DNA of 64,000 nt from Thiothrix litoralis (GTDB taxonomy: Bacteria; Pseudomonadota; Gammaproteobacteria; Thiotrichales; Thiotrichaceae): assembly GCF_017901135.1 (NCBI RefSeq), contig NZ_CP072801.1, positions 4,220,844 to 4,284,843 on the forward strand, written 5' to 3'. The first letter of the stretch is position 1; each line of letters opens with the position of its first letter. Positions 18,481 to 26,153 of the stretch are shown piece after piece. The position numbers and the translations under genes are program-made. The notes beneath the pieces are model-generated. The model saw only the letters and a list, made by a program, of their open reading frames with translations, was not told where the DNA came from and made no database searches.

Positions 18481-18493
18481 AAGGAGATAATTA

Positions 18494-19471
18494 ATGATCA
18501 TTAATAAAAGCATTTCCCTAACGTGTTTATTAGCGGGTGTCACCCTGTCTGGCTCTGTATGGGCGCTAGAAGTGGGTGATCCGGCGGAAGTGTCCGGTGT
18601 GGTTGAGTTGGAATATGGCGTTTCACGTGGGGATTCTGGTCGAAAATATGGGCCACTTGCTACCAAAATTGAAGTTGGGGTGGAGTACAAGCCGACCGAT
18701 AAAGTCGATCTTCATTCGCTATTGTTGTATGAAGACCAACAACTGAGCGTGGATGAAGCTGATATTACGTGGCACGCCTTGCCAGATGAGAAGCTCGATA
18801 TGACGGTGGGTAGACAATATTTACCGTTTGGTGCATTTGAAAAAGCCATGATTTCCAGCCCACTTACCAAAGACTTGGCTGAAGCAAGTCAGGATAAGGT
18901 GTTGCTGGCATCTCATAAGCAGGGCAACTTTCAAACCAAAGGTTATGTTTTTGCAGGTACGTCCCCCAATACGGGCGGGACGGGTAAGCATGACGCTGGC
19001 TATGGCCTGAGCGTTGGTTATGAGACGGATGCAGCGACACTGGGGGTGGATTATTTGTCTAATCTGGCTGAAACCAATCATTTTGAAACCAACGATGTTG
19101 CCAGCGAGATTCCAGCAATTGCGGTGCATGGTTTAACCAAAATAGGGCGCGTTACCCTGATCGGGGAACACATTGCGGCTGCCAAAGCTTTCCAGCCGGG
19201 GGATTTGGATGGGGCGGTGACGGTGGCTGCGAAACCCGCTACCTCCCAGCTTGAAGCTGATGTGGATTTGAATAACGATCGGACTGTGGCGCTTGCTTGG
19301 AGTAGTAGCAGCAACGCGGCAGAAATTGATTTGGCGAAAGAGGCATTGGGTATTACTTACAGCCAGCCGCTTTACAAAAGCCTAGCTGGTGCGGTGGAGC
19401 TAATGCGCTCCAAAAGCTATGACGGGGCGAATGATAATGCGTTAACGGCTCAACTTTCCTATGAATTTTAA
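18494..19471 (+). CDS. outer-membrane porin, LbtU-like
   Basis: 325 residues with a signal peptide cleaved after about SVWA-LEVG, then an all-beta sequence with alternating hydrophobic residues and a C-terminal aromatic end (LSYEF), as in outer-membrane barrels. Segments such as GVVELEYGVSR, VDEADITWH and MTVGRQYLPFGAFEKAMISSPLT resemble the LbtU family of siderophore-type porins. The substrate is unknown. It has its own promoter with a palindrome over the -10 and a structured leader, so it is tightly regulated. A b-type cytochrome gene with an upstream operator follows. Confidence 0.75.
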   Translation: MIINKSISLTCLLAGVTLSGSVWALEVGDPAEVSGVVELEYGVSRGDSGRKYGPLATKIEVGVEYKPTDKVDLHSLLLYEDQQLSVDEADITWHALPDEKLDMTVGRQYLPFGAFEKAMISSPLTKDLAEASQDKVLLASHKQGNFQTKGYVFAGTSPNTGGTGKHDAGYGLSVGYETDAATLGVDYLSNLAETNHFETNDVASEIPAIAVHGLTKIGRVTLIGEHIAAAKAFQPGDLDGAVTVAAKPATSQLEADVDLNNDRTVALAWSSSSNAAEIDLAKEALGITYSQPLYKSLAGAVELMRSKSYDGANDNALTAQLSYEF

Positions 19472-19485
19472 GACATTTGTCTCAT
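19470..19485. promoter_or_regulatory. operator-like site B ahead of the cytochrome b gene
   Basis: AAGACATTTGTCTCAT on the plus strand (minus strand ATGAGACAAATGTCTT). It begins at the porin stop codon and lies about 130 bases before the next start. The core GACAAATGTC is identical to site C. Confidence 0.5.
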
Positions 19486-19611
19486 GTAATCTTGTCGTTT
19501 TCCCCTTGTTTTAAGTGATTTGTTGGCTGTGTTTGGGATAGGGAAGGGCGCATGATGAGCCAGTGTGATAACGGCGTTTATCAAGGTTTTTAGTATTAAG
19601 AGGAATGACAA

Positions 19612-20217
19612 ATGAATAATGCAAATAATGGGATTGTCACGACCCGTCAATGGCAGGGTGTGACCCGTTTGTTACACGGTTTAATGGCGTTAGGCATCGT
19701 GGGGCAACTGATGTTTTCCCAGTTGATGGTCGCCCCGGATGAACTCGAAGAGGCCACTGCACTGCAAAAATTTGCACTGGAAGGGCATGAAATTCTGGGT
19801 TTGGGGGTTGTTGGGGTAATGGTGCTGCATTGGTTGTGGCTGTTACTGCCTAAATCGGATGTGTCGTTTGCCAAGTTGTTTCCTTGGGGATCATCGGGTT
19901 TAAAGCGTGTCTTTGCCGATGTGGCGCATATTTTCAAGCGAGGTCATTTGCCAGAAGTGGGTAATGACGCCGGTCTGGCAGGGTTTATCCACGGTTTGGG
20001 GTTTTTGATCGCGACGGCGATGGCGGCTTCCGGTTTTGCCTTGTTTCTGGTGATGGACTTTGGCGATGGTGCGGGTAGTGATTCGTTTGAGCAATTTGCT
20101 CATCTGCATGAGTTTTTTGCGACGTTCATGTGGGTCTATCTGGCAGGGCATGTGATCGCGGCTGCTTGGCATGAATACCGTGGGCAGCGTTTGATCTCTG
20201 GCATTTTCAAGCTGTAA
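19612..20217 (+). CDS. cytochrome b561-family membrane protein
   Basis: 201 residues, four helices, with haem-ligand histidines in WQGVTRLLHGLMALG, GHEILGLGVVGVMVLHWLW, GFIHGLGFLI and HLHEFFATFMWVYLAGHVIAAAWHE. This is the second b561-type protein of the island and differs in sequence from the one at 17605. It probably exchanges electrons between quinol and a periplasmic acceptor or donor. AGAGGAATG precedes the ATG. It is preceded by operator-like site B and is convergent with the LuxR-type regulator, with 8 bases between stops. Confidence 0.86.
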   Translation: MNNANNGIVTTRQWQGVTRLLHGLMALGIVGQLMFSQLMVAPDELEEATALQKFALEGHEILGLGVVGVMVLHWLWLLLPKSDVSFAKLFPWGSSGLKRVFADVAHIFKRGHLPEVGNDAGLAGFIHGLGFLIATAMAASGFALFLVMDFGDGAGSDSFEQFAHLHEFFATFMWVYLAGHVIAAAWHEYRGQRLISGIFKL

Positions 20218-20225
20218 TGGCTGAA

Positions 20226-20750
20226 TTATTGTAAGAAATCCTCGAAGAACCAGGCGGCAAATTCGTGCCGCCCATTCAAACCAGACTTGCGGTAGATAGC
20301 AGTTGCCTGCTGCCGCACAGTCTTTTCCTTGGTGTCGCGCATTCCGGCAATTTCATCAAAGCTCAGTCCTTTCAGCAAGAGTAGTGCTACTTCTTTTTCG
20401 CTGGGGGTGAAATCCCACGTTGTCAGTTGTTCCTGAATCACTTCGCCGTATTGGCGGCTGGCTTGCCCGAGTTTGTTGTTGAGTGCGTCAAGATTGGTAT
20501 TCAAGGCACTTAAATCGTTGCGGGTGATTTTTAATTGTCCCCGCAGGTTGTCGACTTCCCGGCGGCGTTGCTGGATTTCTCGAATCAGAAAGCTGATGCC
20601 GAGGAGAGAAAGCACAATGATCAACCCTTCCATGAGCAGGTGTAGCCTGTTGTGGTCTTCTTCCTGATAGTCACTGGTGAAATCGAGAACGTTTAGCAAT
20701 GTCAGGATAATCAGCAAAATAATGAAAAAACTGTCTCTGGTACGTGGCAT
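20226..20750 (-). CDS. membrane-anchored LuxR-family regulator
   Basis: 174 residues. Two membrane helices (about 7-25 and 38-57) are followed by a coiled-coil stretch (IREIQQRRREVDNLRGQLKITRNDLSALNTNLDAL, about 57-95) and a C-terminal LuxR/NarL helix-turn-helix (FTPSEKEVALLLLKGLSFDEIAGMRDTKEKTVRQQATAIYRKSGL). It has no receiver domain, so signal input must come through the membrane segment or coiled coil. Operator-like site C lies 18-27 bases before the start, which fits autoregulation. It is divergent from the DUF6502 gene and could control the whole island, as inference. Confidence 0.85.
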   Translation of the reverse strand: MPRTRDSFFIILLIILTLLNVLDFTSDYQEEDHNRLHLLMEGLIIVLSLLGISFLIREIQQRRREVDNLRGQLKITRNDLSALNTNLDALNNKLGQASRQYGEVIQEQLTTWDFTPSEKEVALLLLKGLSFDEIAGMRDTKEKTVRQQATAIYRKSGLNGRHEFAAWFFEDFLQ

Positions 20751-20765
20751 GGTGTTATTCCTTGT

Positions 20766-20781
20766 GGGACAAATGTCTTAT
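20766..20781. promoter_or_regulatory. operator-like site C between LuxR-type and DUF6502 genes
   Basis: GGGACAAATGTCTTAT, with core GACA-AA-TGTC. It lies 18 bases from the LuxR-type start and 31 bases upstream of the -35 of the DUF6502 promoter, so it can serve both. Confidence 0.5.
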
Positions 20782-20807
20782 GTGATTATTATATCATCAG
20801 TATCGCT

Positions 20808-20841
20808 TTGACACTGAGTGCTTTTGGGATTAAATTCCCAA
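20808..20841 (+). promoter_or_regulatory. DUF6502 promoter with overlapping palindrome
   Basis: TTGACA (20808-20813), 17-base spacer, TAAATT (20831-20836). The palindrome TTGGGA-TTAAAT-TCCCAA (20824-20841) covers the -10. The elements and spacing are the same as at the porin promoter. The ATG at 20845 is so close that the transcript would be essentially leaderless. Confidence 0.68.
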
Positions 20842-20844
20842 GTT

Positions 20845-21693
20845 ATGAAAAACATGCTGAACCAAGCCATCCGCCGAATCCTGAAATCACTGGTGCGCAT
20901 CCTGCACCGGAAGGGCGTGGCTTTTGGTGAATTCAGCCAGATTGTAAAACAAATCTATGTTGAGGTATCGGAAGAAGTATTAGTAGTAGCAGGTGAGCGC
21001 CCCACAACCTCAAGAATTGCCATTGTCACTGGTCTCACCCGTAAGGAGGTTGCCCAGTTACGACTGGGTGAGGTCGAGAAGGGGCATTCCCCGACCGGTG
21101 GTTATAACCGGGGGGCACGGGTGATGACGGGTTGGCTGCACGATACCGAGTTTCTGGATGCGTCGGGTAAAGCGGTGCGGCTGCCGTTACAGGGTGATAC
21201 CGGCAGTTTTGCGGCGTTGGTCAGCCGTTACAGTGGGGATATGCCGTACCGGGCGATGTTGCAGGAAATGGTACGGGTGGGCGCTGTTGAGGTGGATGAG
21301 GCATCGGCCTCTGTGCAATTACTGGGTTCTGGTTACATCCCGCATGGGGATGAGTCTGAAAAGTTTTCGATTCTGGGCACGGATGCCGCTGCCTTGATTG
21401 CCACCATTGACCATAATCTCACCACGCAAGAGCGTAGCCAATTGTATTTCCAGCGCAAGGTCAGTTACGACAATTTGCCTGAAGAAGCCTTACCCGCTTT
21501 CAAAGCGATGGTGGAGAAGGATGGCTTGGGCTTACTGATCAAGTTCAATGAATGGCTTGCCACCCAGGATAGGGACAGTAACCCGCAGGCAGGTGGAACC
21601 GGGCAGATGCGTGCCGGGGTAGGCATTTACTATTTCGAGGAGCCGGTTGCGGTGCAGCCAGAAGCGGATAAGAGGATTGAGGATGAAAATTAG
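20845..21693 (+). CDS. DUF6502-family protein, possible DNA-binding regulator
   Basis: 282 residues from ATG 20845; the reading frame also extends upstream through the promoter, which argues against an earlier start. No signal peptide. The N-terminal half contains RPTTSRIAIVTGLTRKEVAQLRLGE, which reads as a helix-turn-helix, as in other DUF6502 proteins; the rest is mixed helical with no catalytic motif. No ribosome site is visible and the predicted -10 is 14 bases upstream. It overlaps the DUF5666 gene by 11 bases, a recurrent pairing in gammaproteobacteria. It may bind the TTGGGA-N6-TCCCAA palindrome at its own and the porin promoter. Confidence 0.78.
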   Translation: MKNMLNQAIRRILKSLVRILHRKGVAFGEFSQIVKQIYVEVSEEVLVVAGERPTTSRIAIVTGLTRKEVAQLRLGEVEKGHSPTGGYNRGARVMTGWLHDTEFLDASGKAVRLPLQGDTGSFAALVSRYSGDMPYRAMLQEMVRVGAVEVDEASASVQLLGSGYIPHGDESEKFSILGTDAAALIATIDHNLTTQERSQLYFQRKVSYDNLPEEALPAFKAMVEKDGLGLLIKFNEWLATQDRDSNPQAGGTGQMRAGVGIYYFEEPVAVQPEADKRIEDEN

Positions 21694-22657
21694 GGCGATG
21701 GTTGTTTCCATGTTGCTAGCTGTGCTGCTGGTGGCGTGTGTTGGCAGTAATTCACTCCAGCTTGCCACGGGCGGGATTGGGGGAACCGGGATTGCTTCAG
21801 GGCCGATTACCGGGTTCGGTAGCATTTTCGTCAACGGTGTTGAATATGAGATCGACACAGCCACGCTGACCCGTAATGGGCATCCTGCCACCGGGCAAAA
21901 TGAATACCGTATCGGCGAATACGTGGTGGTCAAAGGCACGGTGAATGCCGATGGCCTGACAGGCACAGCGACCGAAGTGGCGTTCAGCAATGAGTTGGAA
22001 GGCACAGTGACCGCCGAAACGACTGATGGTGTTTCTATCGGCATTATGGGGCAGGTGATCCGCACGAATGCGTTGACGGTGTTCCACGGTTTCACTCAGC
22101 TTGCTGAATTGGCTGTAGATAATGTGGTGGAAGTTTCCGGGGTACGGGATGGGCAGGATGTATTGCTTGCTACCAGCATGACGCTGAAACAGCTCCGTTA
22201 TGAGCCGGGGACGGTGACAGAACTCAAAGGCTTGGTGCGTCAACTGGATGCGGTGAACAAGACCTTCCTGATTGGTGGCTTGTTGGTTGATTATTCGTCG
22301 GCAGTTTGGAAGGATTTTGGTGCGGCAACCTTGGCGAATGGTCAGTACGTCGAAGCTAAAACCCGGCAAGTTTTGCAAGGCAACCGGCTGTTGGCTTACG
22401 AAATTGAATTGGAAAATGAATACGACCACTACGATAACGGGGCGAAAGTTGAGCTGGAAGGGGTCGTGACCCGGTTTGTCTCCATCGCTGACTTTAGCGT
22501 AAACCGGCAGGCGGTGGTGACGACAGCAACGACTGAGTTTGAGGATGGCGCTGCCAGTGCGCTCAGGTTGAATGCCTTGGTGGAAGTCGAAGGGCAAATC
22601 AATGCGCAGGGCATATTGGTGGCGGATGAGGTATCCGTGAAGGATGCCGGTTTTTAA
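21683..22657 (+). CDS. DUF5666 lipoprotein
   Basis: 324 residues from ATG 21683, overlapping the DUF6502 stop. A signal peptide ends in a lipobox (LLVACVG). The mature protein is built from repeated beta-rich modules with the DUF5666 look: GPITGFGSIFVNGVEYEIDTATLTRNG, GEYVVVKGTVNADGLTGTA, LEGTVTA, DNVVEVSGVRDG, ANGQYVEAKTRQVL, VELEGVVTRF, LNALVEVEGQINAQGILVADEV. These are probably OB-like beta barrels on the periplasmic side of a membrane. The function is unknown. Coupling to DUF6502 and position ahead of the cytochrome c/FccB-like pair suggest a structural or assembly role there. Confidence 0.8.
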   Translation: MKIRAMVVSMLLAVLLVACVGSNSLQLATGGIGGTGIASGPITGFGSIFVNGVEYEIDTATLTRNGHPATGQNEYRIGEYVVVKGTVNADGLTGTATEVAFSNELEGTVTAETTDGVSIGIMGQVIRTNALTVFHGFTQLAELAVDNVVEVSGVRDGQDVLLATSMTLKQLRYEPGTVTELKGLVRQLDAVNKTFLIGGLLVDYSSAVWKDFGAATLANGQYVEAKTRQVLQGNRLLAYEIELENEYDHYDNGAKVELEGVVTRFVSIADFSVNRQAVVTTATTEFEDGAASALRLNALVEVEGQINAQGILVADEVSVKDAGF

Positions 22658-22661
22658 AAAA

Positions 22662-22727
22662 AATGCCCCGGTGTTGCAACCACCGAGGCATTCAACAACT
22701 TACCCATTAGGTAAGCACTTTGGTAAA
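22662..22727 (+). ncRNA. candidate structured leader, copy 2 (cytochrome c/FccB-like)
   Basis: Hairpin 1: AATGCCCCGGTG-TTGCAAC-CACCGAGGCATT (one mismatch). Hairpin 2: CTTACC-CATTA-GGTAAG. Then CACTTTGGTAAA, and the ribosome site CAGGAG before the ATG at 22748. Compared with copy 1 the loop TTGCRAC and tail GCAYTTTGGTAA are kept, while hairpin 2 keeps its pairing with different bases. Read on the minus strand, hairpin 1 is followed by a T run. Confidence 0.45.
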
Positions 22728-22747
22728 TGGCAACAGGAGAAAAACTC

Positions 22748-23188
22748 ATGAAAGCCAGTATAAACATTCCCTTGGCCTTTGCGCTAGGGGTATTGCTCAC
22801 AGCTTGTGGTGGTGGGGGGAGTACCTCTACGTCAAGTAGCGAGAGCAGTGATAATGACAACGGTGGTTCAACCACGACCACAACAACGACGGGTACGACG
22901 ACAACAGGTAGTACCGCCCCCACGGTGAATGCACCTGATGGCGCTCGCTTGTTGGCGGCGCAATGCTTCCAGTGCCACGGCACGGGCGGCAGTTCCAGCA
23001 GTGGTATTGAGAGTATCGCGGGTGACAGCACCGGAGAGTTGGTCAGCGATATGCTGGAAATGAAATACAGCACCAACACGAATGACATCATGCATCGGCA
23101 GGCAATGGGCTATAGCGAAGACCAGATTCGCGCCCTTGCGACGTATATCGCGGCCTTGCCTAGAGGCGCTAATGGGGGGAATGACTAA
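22748..23188 (+). CDS. monohaem cytochrome c lipoprotein, FccA-like
   Basis: 146 residues. A signal peptide with lipobox LLTAC (Cys20) is followed by a Gly/Ser/Thr linker of about 40 residues and a small class I cytochrome c domain: haem motif CFQCH (73-77) in GARLLAAQCFQCHGTGG, and Met ligand probably in HRQAMGYSEDQIRALATYIAALPR. The linker would let the haem reach from the membrane. Its stop overlaps the start of the FccB-like gene as TAATG. The domain matches the small cytochrome subunit of flavocytochrome c sulfide dehydrogenase, so it should accept electrons from the flavoprotein. Confidence 0.9.
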   Translation: MKASINIPLAFALGVLLTACGGGGSTSTSSSESSDNDNGGSTTTTTTTGTTTTGSTAPTVNAPDGARLLAAQCFQCHGTGGSSSSGIESIAGDSTGELVSDMLEMKYSTNTNDIMHRQAMGYSEDQIRALATYIAALPRGANGGND

Positions 23189-24438
23189 TGGCTAACTTGA
23201 ATCGTCGTCAATTTTTGCAATCCTTGGGCTTGGCTTCGGCAGCCACGGCTGCGCTTGCCTTTCCGGGGATCATCAGGGCTGCGACTACTCGTCCGCACGT
23301 TGTGGTTATTGGGGGTGGCTTTGCTGGGGCAACGGCTGCCAAGTACTTGCGTTACTGGTCAGGTGCTGTCGATGTGACGCTGGTGGAGCCTAATACTACG
23401 TATTATTCACCGATCCTCAGCAATCTGGTGTTGAACAACCAGCGTAACCTGAGCCAGATCAGTTTCAATTACAACACGCTGGCTTCCAAATACGGCATCA
23501 AGGTGGTGAATGATTGGGTGGATGGCATTAACGCGCCTAACCAAACCATTAACCTGCGCGGTGGCTCAACGCTGGCTTATGACCGTCTGATCATCGCGCC
23601 GGGTATCCAGTTCATGGATGTGCCGGGGCTGGATAGCAGCAAGGTTCCCCATGCTTGGCAAGCGGGGGCGCAAACCACCCTGTTGCAACAACAACTGGCA
23701 GCGATGCCAGCGGGTGGTACTTTCGTCATGAGCATTCCGGCTGCGCCTTACCGTTGCCCACCGGGGCCGTATGAACGGGCTTGCGTGGTGGCGGATTGGC
23801 TGCGTACTAACAAGCCCGGTTCCAACGTTATCGTGCTGGATGCGAACCCGGCGATTACAGTGGAAGCGACAACCTTCGGTAATGCCTTCGCCACGTATGG
23901 GGTGGAATACATCCCGAATGCGGTGTTGCAAGGGGTTGATTCTGATCAGAAAATAGCACATACCAGTTTTGGTGATTACAAGGCCGATGTGTTGAATGTG
24001 ATTCCGCCACACAGTGCCGGGTCGATTGTGTTGCAATCCGGCCTCGCGAATGTGGGGGCGCGTTGGGCAGGGGTAAACCCGTTGAGTTACGAGTCCACCG
24101 CTGTTCCCAATATCCACATTATTGGCGATTCGCAAGGTACAGGCCAACCCAAGGCGGGGCATATTGCCAATGCGGAAGCCAAAGTGTGCGCCGATGCGGT
24201 GTTGCGCTTGTTATCCGGTGGTCAGCCTTTTGCTGCCCCGGTGACCAATTCGGCGTGTTATAGCCCGATTTCCAGCACTACGGCCTCTTGGTTGACGGCG
24301 GTCTATGCCTATGAACAGGCCAGCGGCACGATGAAGTTGGTGCCGGAATCCTTTGGTGCGTCAGATGTGCCTACGACCAAAAATTACAGCCGCATGTTTG
24401 ACTGGACGACGAATCTGTTTAACGACACCTTCGCCTGA
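23188..24438 (+). CDS. FccB/SoxF-like flavoprotein (sulfide dehydrogenase type)
   Basis: 416 residues. A twin-arginine signal (NRRQFLQSLGLASAATAALAFP) shows export folded with FAD. An FAD-binding Rossmann motif follows, VVVIGGGFAGATAAKYLR, with TLVEPNTTYYSPILSNLVL after it. C190 and C199 (PYRCPPGPYERAC) and C357 (TNSACYSPIS) lie where flavocytochrome c sulfide dehydrogenase keeps its redox and flavin-site cysteines. GHIANAEAKVCADAVL is typical of the C-terminal FAD domain. The likely reaction is periplasmic oxidation of sulfide or a related sulfur species, with electrons passed to the adjacent cytochrome. A terminator follows. Confidence 0.9.
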   Translation: MANLNRRQFLQSLGLASAATAALAFPGIIRAATTRPHVVVIGGGFAGATAAKYLRYWSGAVDVTLVEPNTTYYSPILSNLVLNNQRNLSQISFNYNTLASKYGIKVVNDWVDGINAPNQTINLRGGSTLAYDRLIIAPGIQFMDVPGLDSSKVPHAWQAGAQTTLLQQQLAAMPAGGTFVMSIPAAPYRCPPGPYERACVVADWLRTNKPGSNVIVLDANPAITVEATTFGNAFATYGVEYIPNAVLQGVDSDQKIAHTSFGDYKADVLNVIPPHSAGSIVLQSGLANVGARWAGVNPLSYESTAVPNIHIIGDSQGTGQPKAGHIANAEAKVCADAVLRLLSGGQPFAAPVTNSACYSPISSTTASWLTAVYAYEQASGTMKLVPESFGASDVPTTKNYSRMFDWTTNLFNDTFA

Positions 24439-24463
24439 CACTTATCTCTTGAGGGAGTATTTG

Positions 24464-24489
24464 GCCACCGTTCGCGGTGGCTTTTTTTT
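24464..24489 (+). terminator. rho-independent terminator
   Basis: Stem GCCACCG / CGGTGGC closed by a TTCG tetraloop and followed by eight T. It ends the operon with the FccB-like gene. Confidence 0.93.
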
Positions 24490-24553
24490 GTTTAAGGCTT
24501 GTTTAAGGTTAGTGGCTCAGTCTGTACTCATTGTTACAACAGAGGAAAAAATC

Positions 24554-24970
24554 ATGTTAACCCCCTATCGTTTATCACTCTCATTAGCGATCTGTGGCGT
24601 GCTGGCGAGCATTCCAGCTTTCGCAGAAACACCGCAGCAAATCCTCGACGGCTTCACCACGCAAGCCAAAACGGAAGCACCTGATTTTCAAGGCTTTGAT
24701 GCTGAACGCGGCAAACTATTTTTCAACAGCACCCACGGTAATGACTGGAGCTGTGCAACTTGCCACACCTCTAACCCCGCCGCTTCTGGCAAACACGCTA
24801 AAACCGATAAAGTGATTGATCCGCTGGCTCCCGCCGTCAATGCCGAACGCTTCACTGACCTGAAAAAAGTGAACAAGTGGTTCAAGCGCAACTGTGGCGA
24901 TGTGCTGGATCGCGAGTGTACCTCGCTGGAAAAAGGCGATGTGCTGACGTATTTAATGGCTATCCAGTAA
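24554..24970 (+). CDS. SHP-type cytochrome c (DUF1924)
   Basis: 138 residues from ATG 24554 (AGAGGA ahead). The signal peptide is cleaved after about PAFA-ET. One haem motif CATCH (67-71). The segment WFKRNCGDVLDRECTSLEKGDVLTYLM matches sphaeroides haem protein (SHP), where an Asn next to a disulfide-forming Cys (here probably N113 with C114 and C122) is the displaceable haem ligand. SHP binds small ligands such as oxygen, NO or hydroxylamine-type molecules. The order SHP, diheme cytochrome c, cytochrome b, QseBC-like pair is the known arrangement of this module. Confidence 0.9.
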   Translation: MLTPYRLSLSLAICGVLASIPAFAETPQQILDGFTTQAKTEAPDFQGFDAERGKLFFNSTHGNDWSCATCHTSNPAASGKHAKTDKVIDPLAPAVNAERFTDLKKVNKWFKRNCGDVLDRECTSLEKGDVLTYLMAIQ

Positions 24971-24980
24971 GGAGTTCACC

Positions 24981-25517
24981 ATGTTATTCAACGCAAAAAA
25001 ATCTACGGCTGCCATCACGTTAGCGGTATTGCTGCTATCCAGTTTCGGTGCCATGCAAGCATTCGGTGATGATGACGAACATGAGGGCAGGGAACATGGT
25101 GAAGGCCGTGAAGGCATGACAGGTGGTTTGCTAACCGCTAGCGATGCAACGTTTCAGACCGAATGCAGTGCCTGCCACATGGCTTACCCGCCCGGTATGT
25201 TGCCTGCGGCTTCCTGGAGGGAAATGATGGGGACGCTGGACAAGCATTTCGACACGGATGCGAGTCTGGATGAAGCGACAGTTGCCGAAATCCTGCCATT
25301 CCTTGAACAGAATGCTGCGCCTGAGCGCAAAGCCGATAGCGGTGAAAAACCCGTGTTGCGGATTACTGAAACGAGCTGGTTCAAGCATGAACATGATGAA
25401 ATATCTGCGGCGACGTGGAAGAGGGCTTCCATCAAAAGTGCTTCCAACTGCATGGCGTGCCATACGAGTGCGGATAAGGGCAATTTTGACGAAGATAGCG
25501 TGCGTATCCCACGTTAA
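24981..25517 (+). CDS. diheme cytochrome c (DHC), SHP partner
   Basis: 178 residues with a signal peptide, then an acidic His-rich stretch (DDDEHEGREHGEGREG), then two haem motifs: CSACH (62-66) and CMACH (157-161). Only these two CxxCH are present, as in DHC proteins that reduce SHP. GMLPAASWREMMGTLDKHF and ATWKRASIKSASNCMACH are typical segments. It is 10 bases after SHP and 12 before the cytochrome b, so the three are cotranscribed, giving a path quinol, cytochrome b, DHC, SHP. Confidence 0.9.
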   Translation: MLFNAKKSTAAITLAVLLLSSFGAMQAFGDDDEHEGREHGEGREGMTGGLLTASDATFQTECSACHMAYPPGMLPAASWREMMGTLDKHFDTDASLDEATVAEILPFLEQNAAPERKADSGEKPVLRITETSWFKHEHDEISAATWKRASIKSASNCMACHTSADKGNFDEDSVRIPR

Positions 25518-25529
25518 GGAGTAGCTGCC

Positions 25530-26147
25530 ATGTTGCAACGTATTTTGGTGTGGGATGTACCGACGCGGGTATTCCATTGGACGCTGGCGCTGTCTTTCGC
25601 GGGGGCGTATCTGACCTCAGAGGGTGAGCGTTACCGTGACATCCATTTGGCGCTGGGTTACTTGATGTTGGGGATGATCGCGTTCCGGCTGGTGTGGGGT
25701 TTTGTGGGGACAGCTTACGCCCGGTTCGGCTCCTTCTTGTTCAAACCAGCGGCAGTGGTGGGGTATGTGCGTTCCCTGCTTAGCCCTTCACCGCAGCATT
25801 ATGTGGGGCATAATCCGGCGGGTGGGGTGGCGATTTTCCTGCTGCTGGCGCTGGGTTTATTGATTGGCCTGAGCGGTTTGGGCTTGTATTGGGAATTCGG
25901 TGACGAAGACTTGTTTGAAGAATTGCACGAAATCACCGCCAACCTCATGCTGGGTGTGGTGGTCGTGCATATTGCTGGCGTGCTGATTAGCAGCGTATTG
26001 CATCGGGAAAATCTGGTGCGTGCGATGTTTACCGGATACAAGCAGGCGGCAAATGCGGTTAGCATTACCCATCGTTACGTTTGGCTCGGTATGGCGATGG
26101 CATTGCTGAGCGCAGTCTTCTTGATCGTTTACTTATCGGGGAGTTAA
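25530..26147 (+). CDS. cytochrome b561-family quinol:DHC electron donor
   Basis: 205 residues with four or five helices. Histidines are at WDVPTRVFHWTLALS, YRDIHLALGYLML, VGHNPAGGVAIFLL and ELHEITANLMLGVVVVHIAG. This is the membrane partner in SHP/DHC clusters, expected to carry electrons from the quinone pool to the diheme cytochrome. It shares layout and the GHNP.GG motif with the cytochrome at 17605. An extra C-terminal helix (LGMAMALLSAVFLIVYL) is present. The response regulator begins 6 bases downstream. Confidence 0.88.
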   Translation: MLQRILVWDVPTRVFHWTLALSFAGAYLTSEGERYRDIHLALGYLMLGMIAFRLVWGFVGTAYARFGSFLFKPAAVVGYVRSLLSPSPQHYVGHNPAGGVAIFLLLALGLLIGLSGLGLYWEFGDEDLFEELHEITANLMLGVVVVHIAGVLISSVLHRENLVRAMFTGYKQAANAVSITHRYVWLGMAMALLSAVFLIVYLSGS

Positions 26148-26153
26148 ACCCGT

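Larger units (their letters stand above)
18154..18493. other. 340-base control region ahead of the porin
   Basis: No coding gene. It contains in order the terminator of the upstream operon, operator-like site A, the TTGACA/TAAATT promoter under a palindrome, and the two-hairpin leader, each listed separately. The predicted transcript start near 18389 leaves a leader of about 105 bases. Confidence 0.6.

Noticed and set aside
20818..21693. DUF6502 start at GTG 20818
   Set aside because: It would place the -10 and palindrome inside the coding sequence; ATG 20845 is consistent with the promoter.
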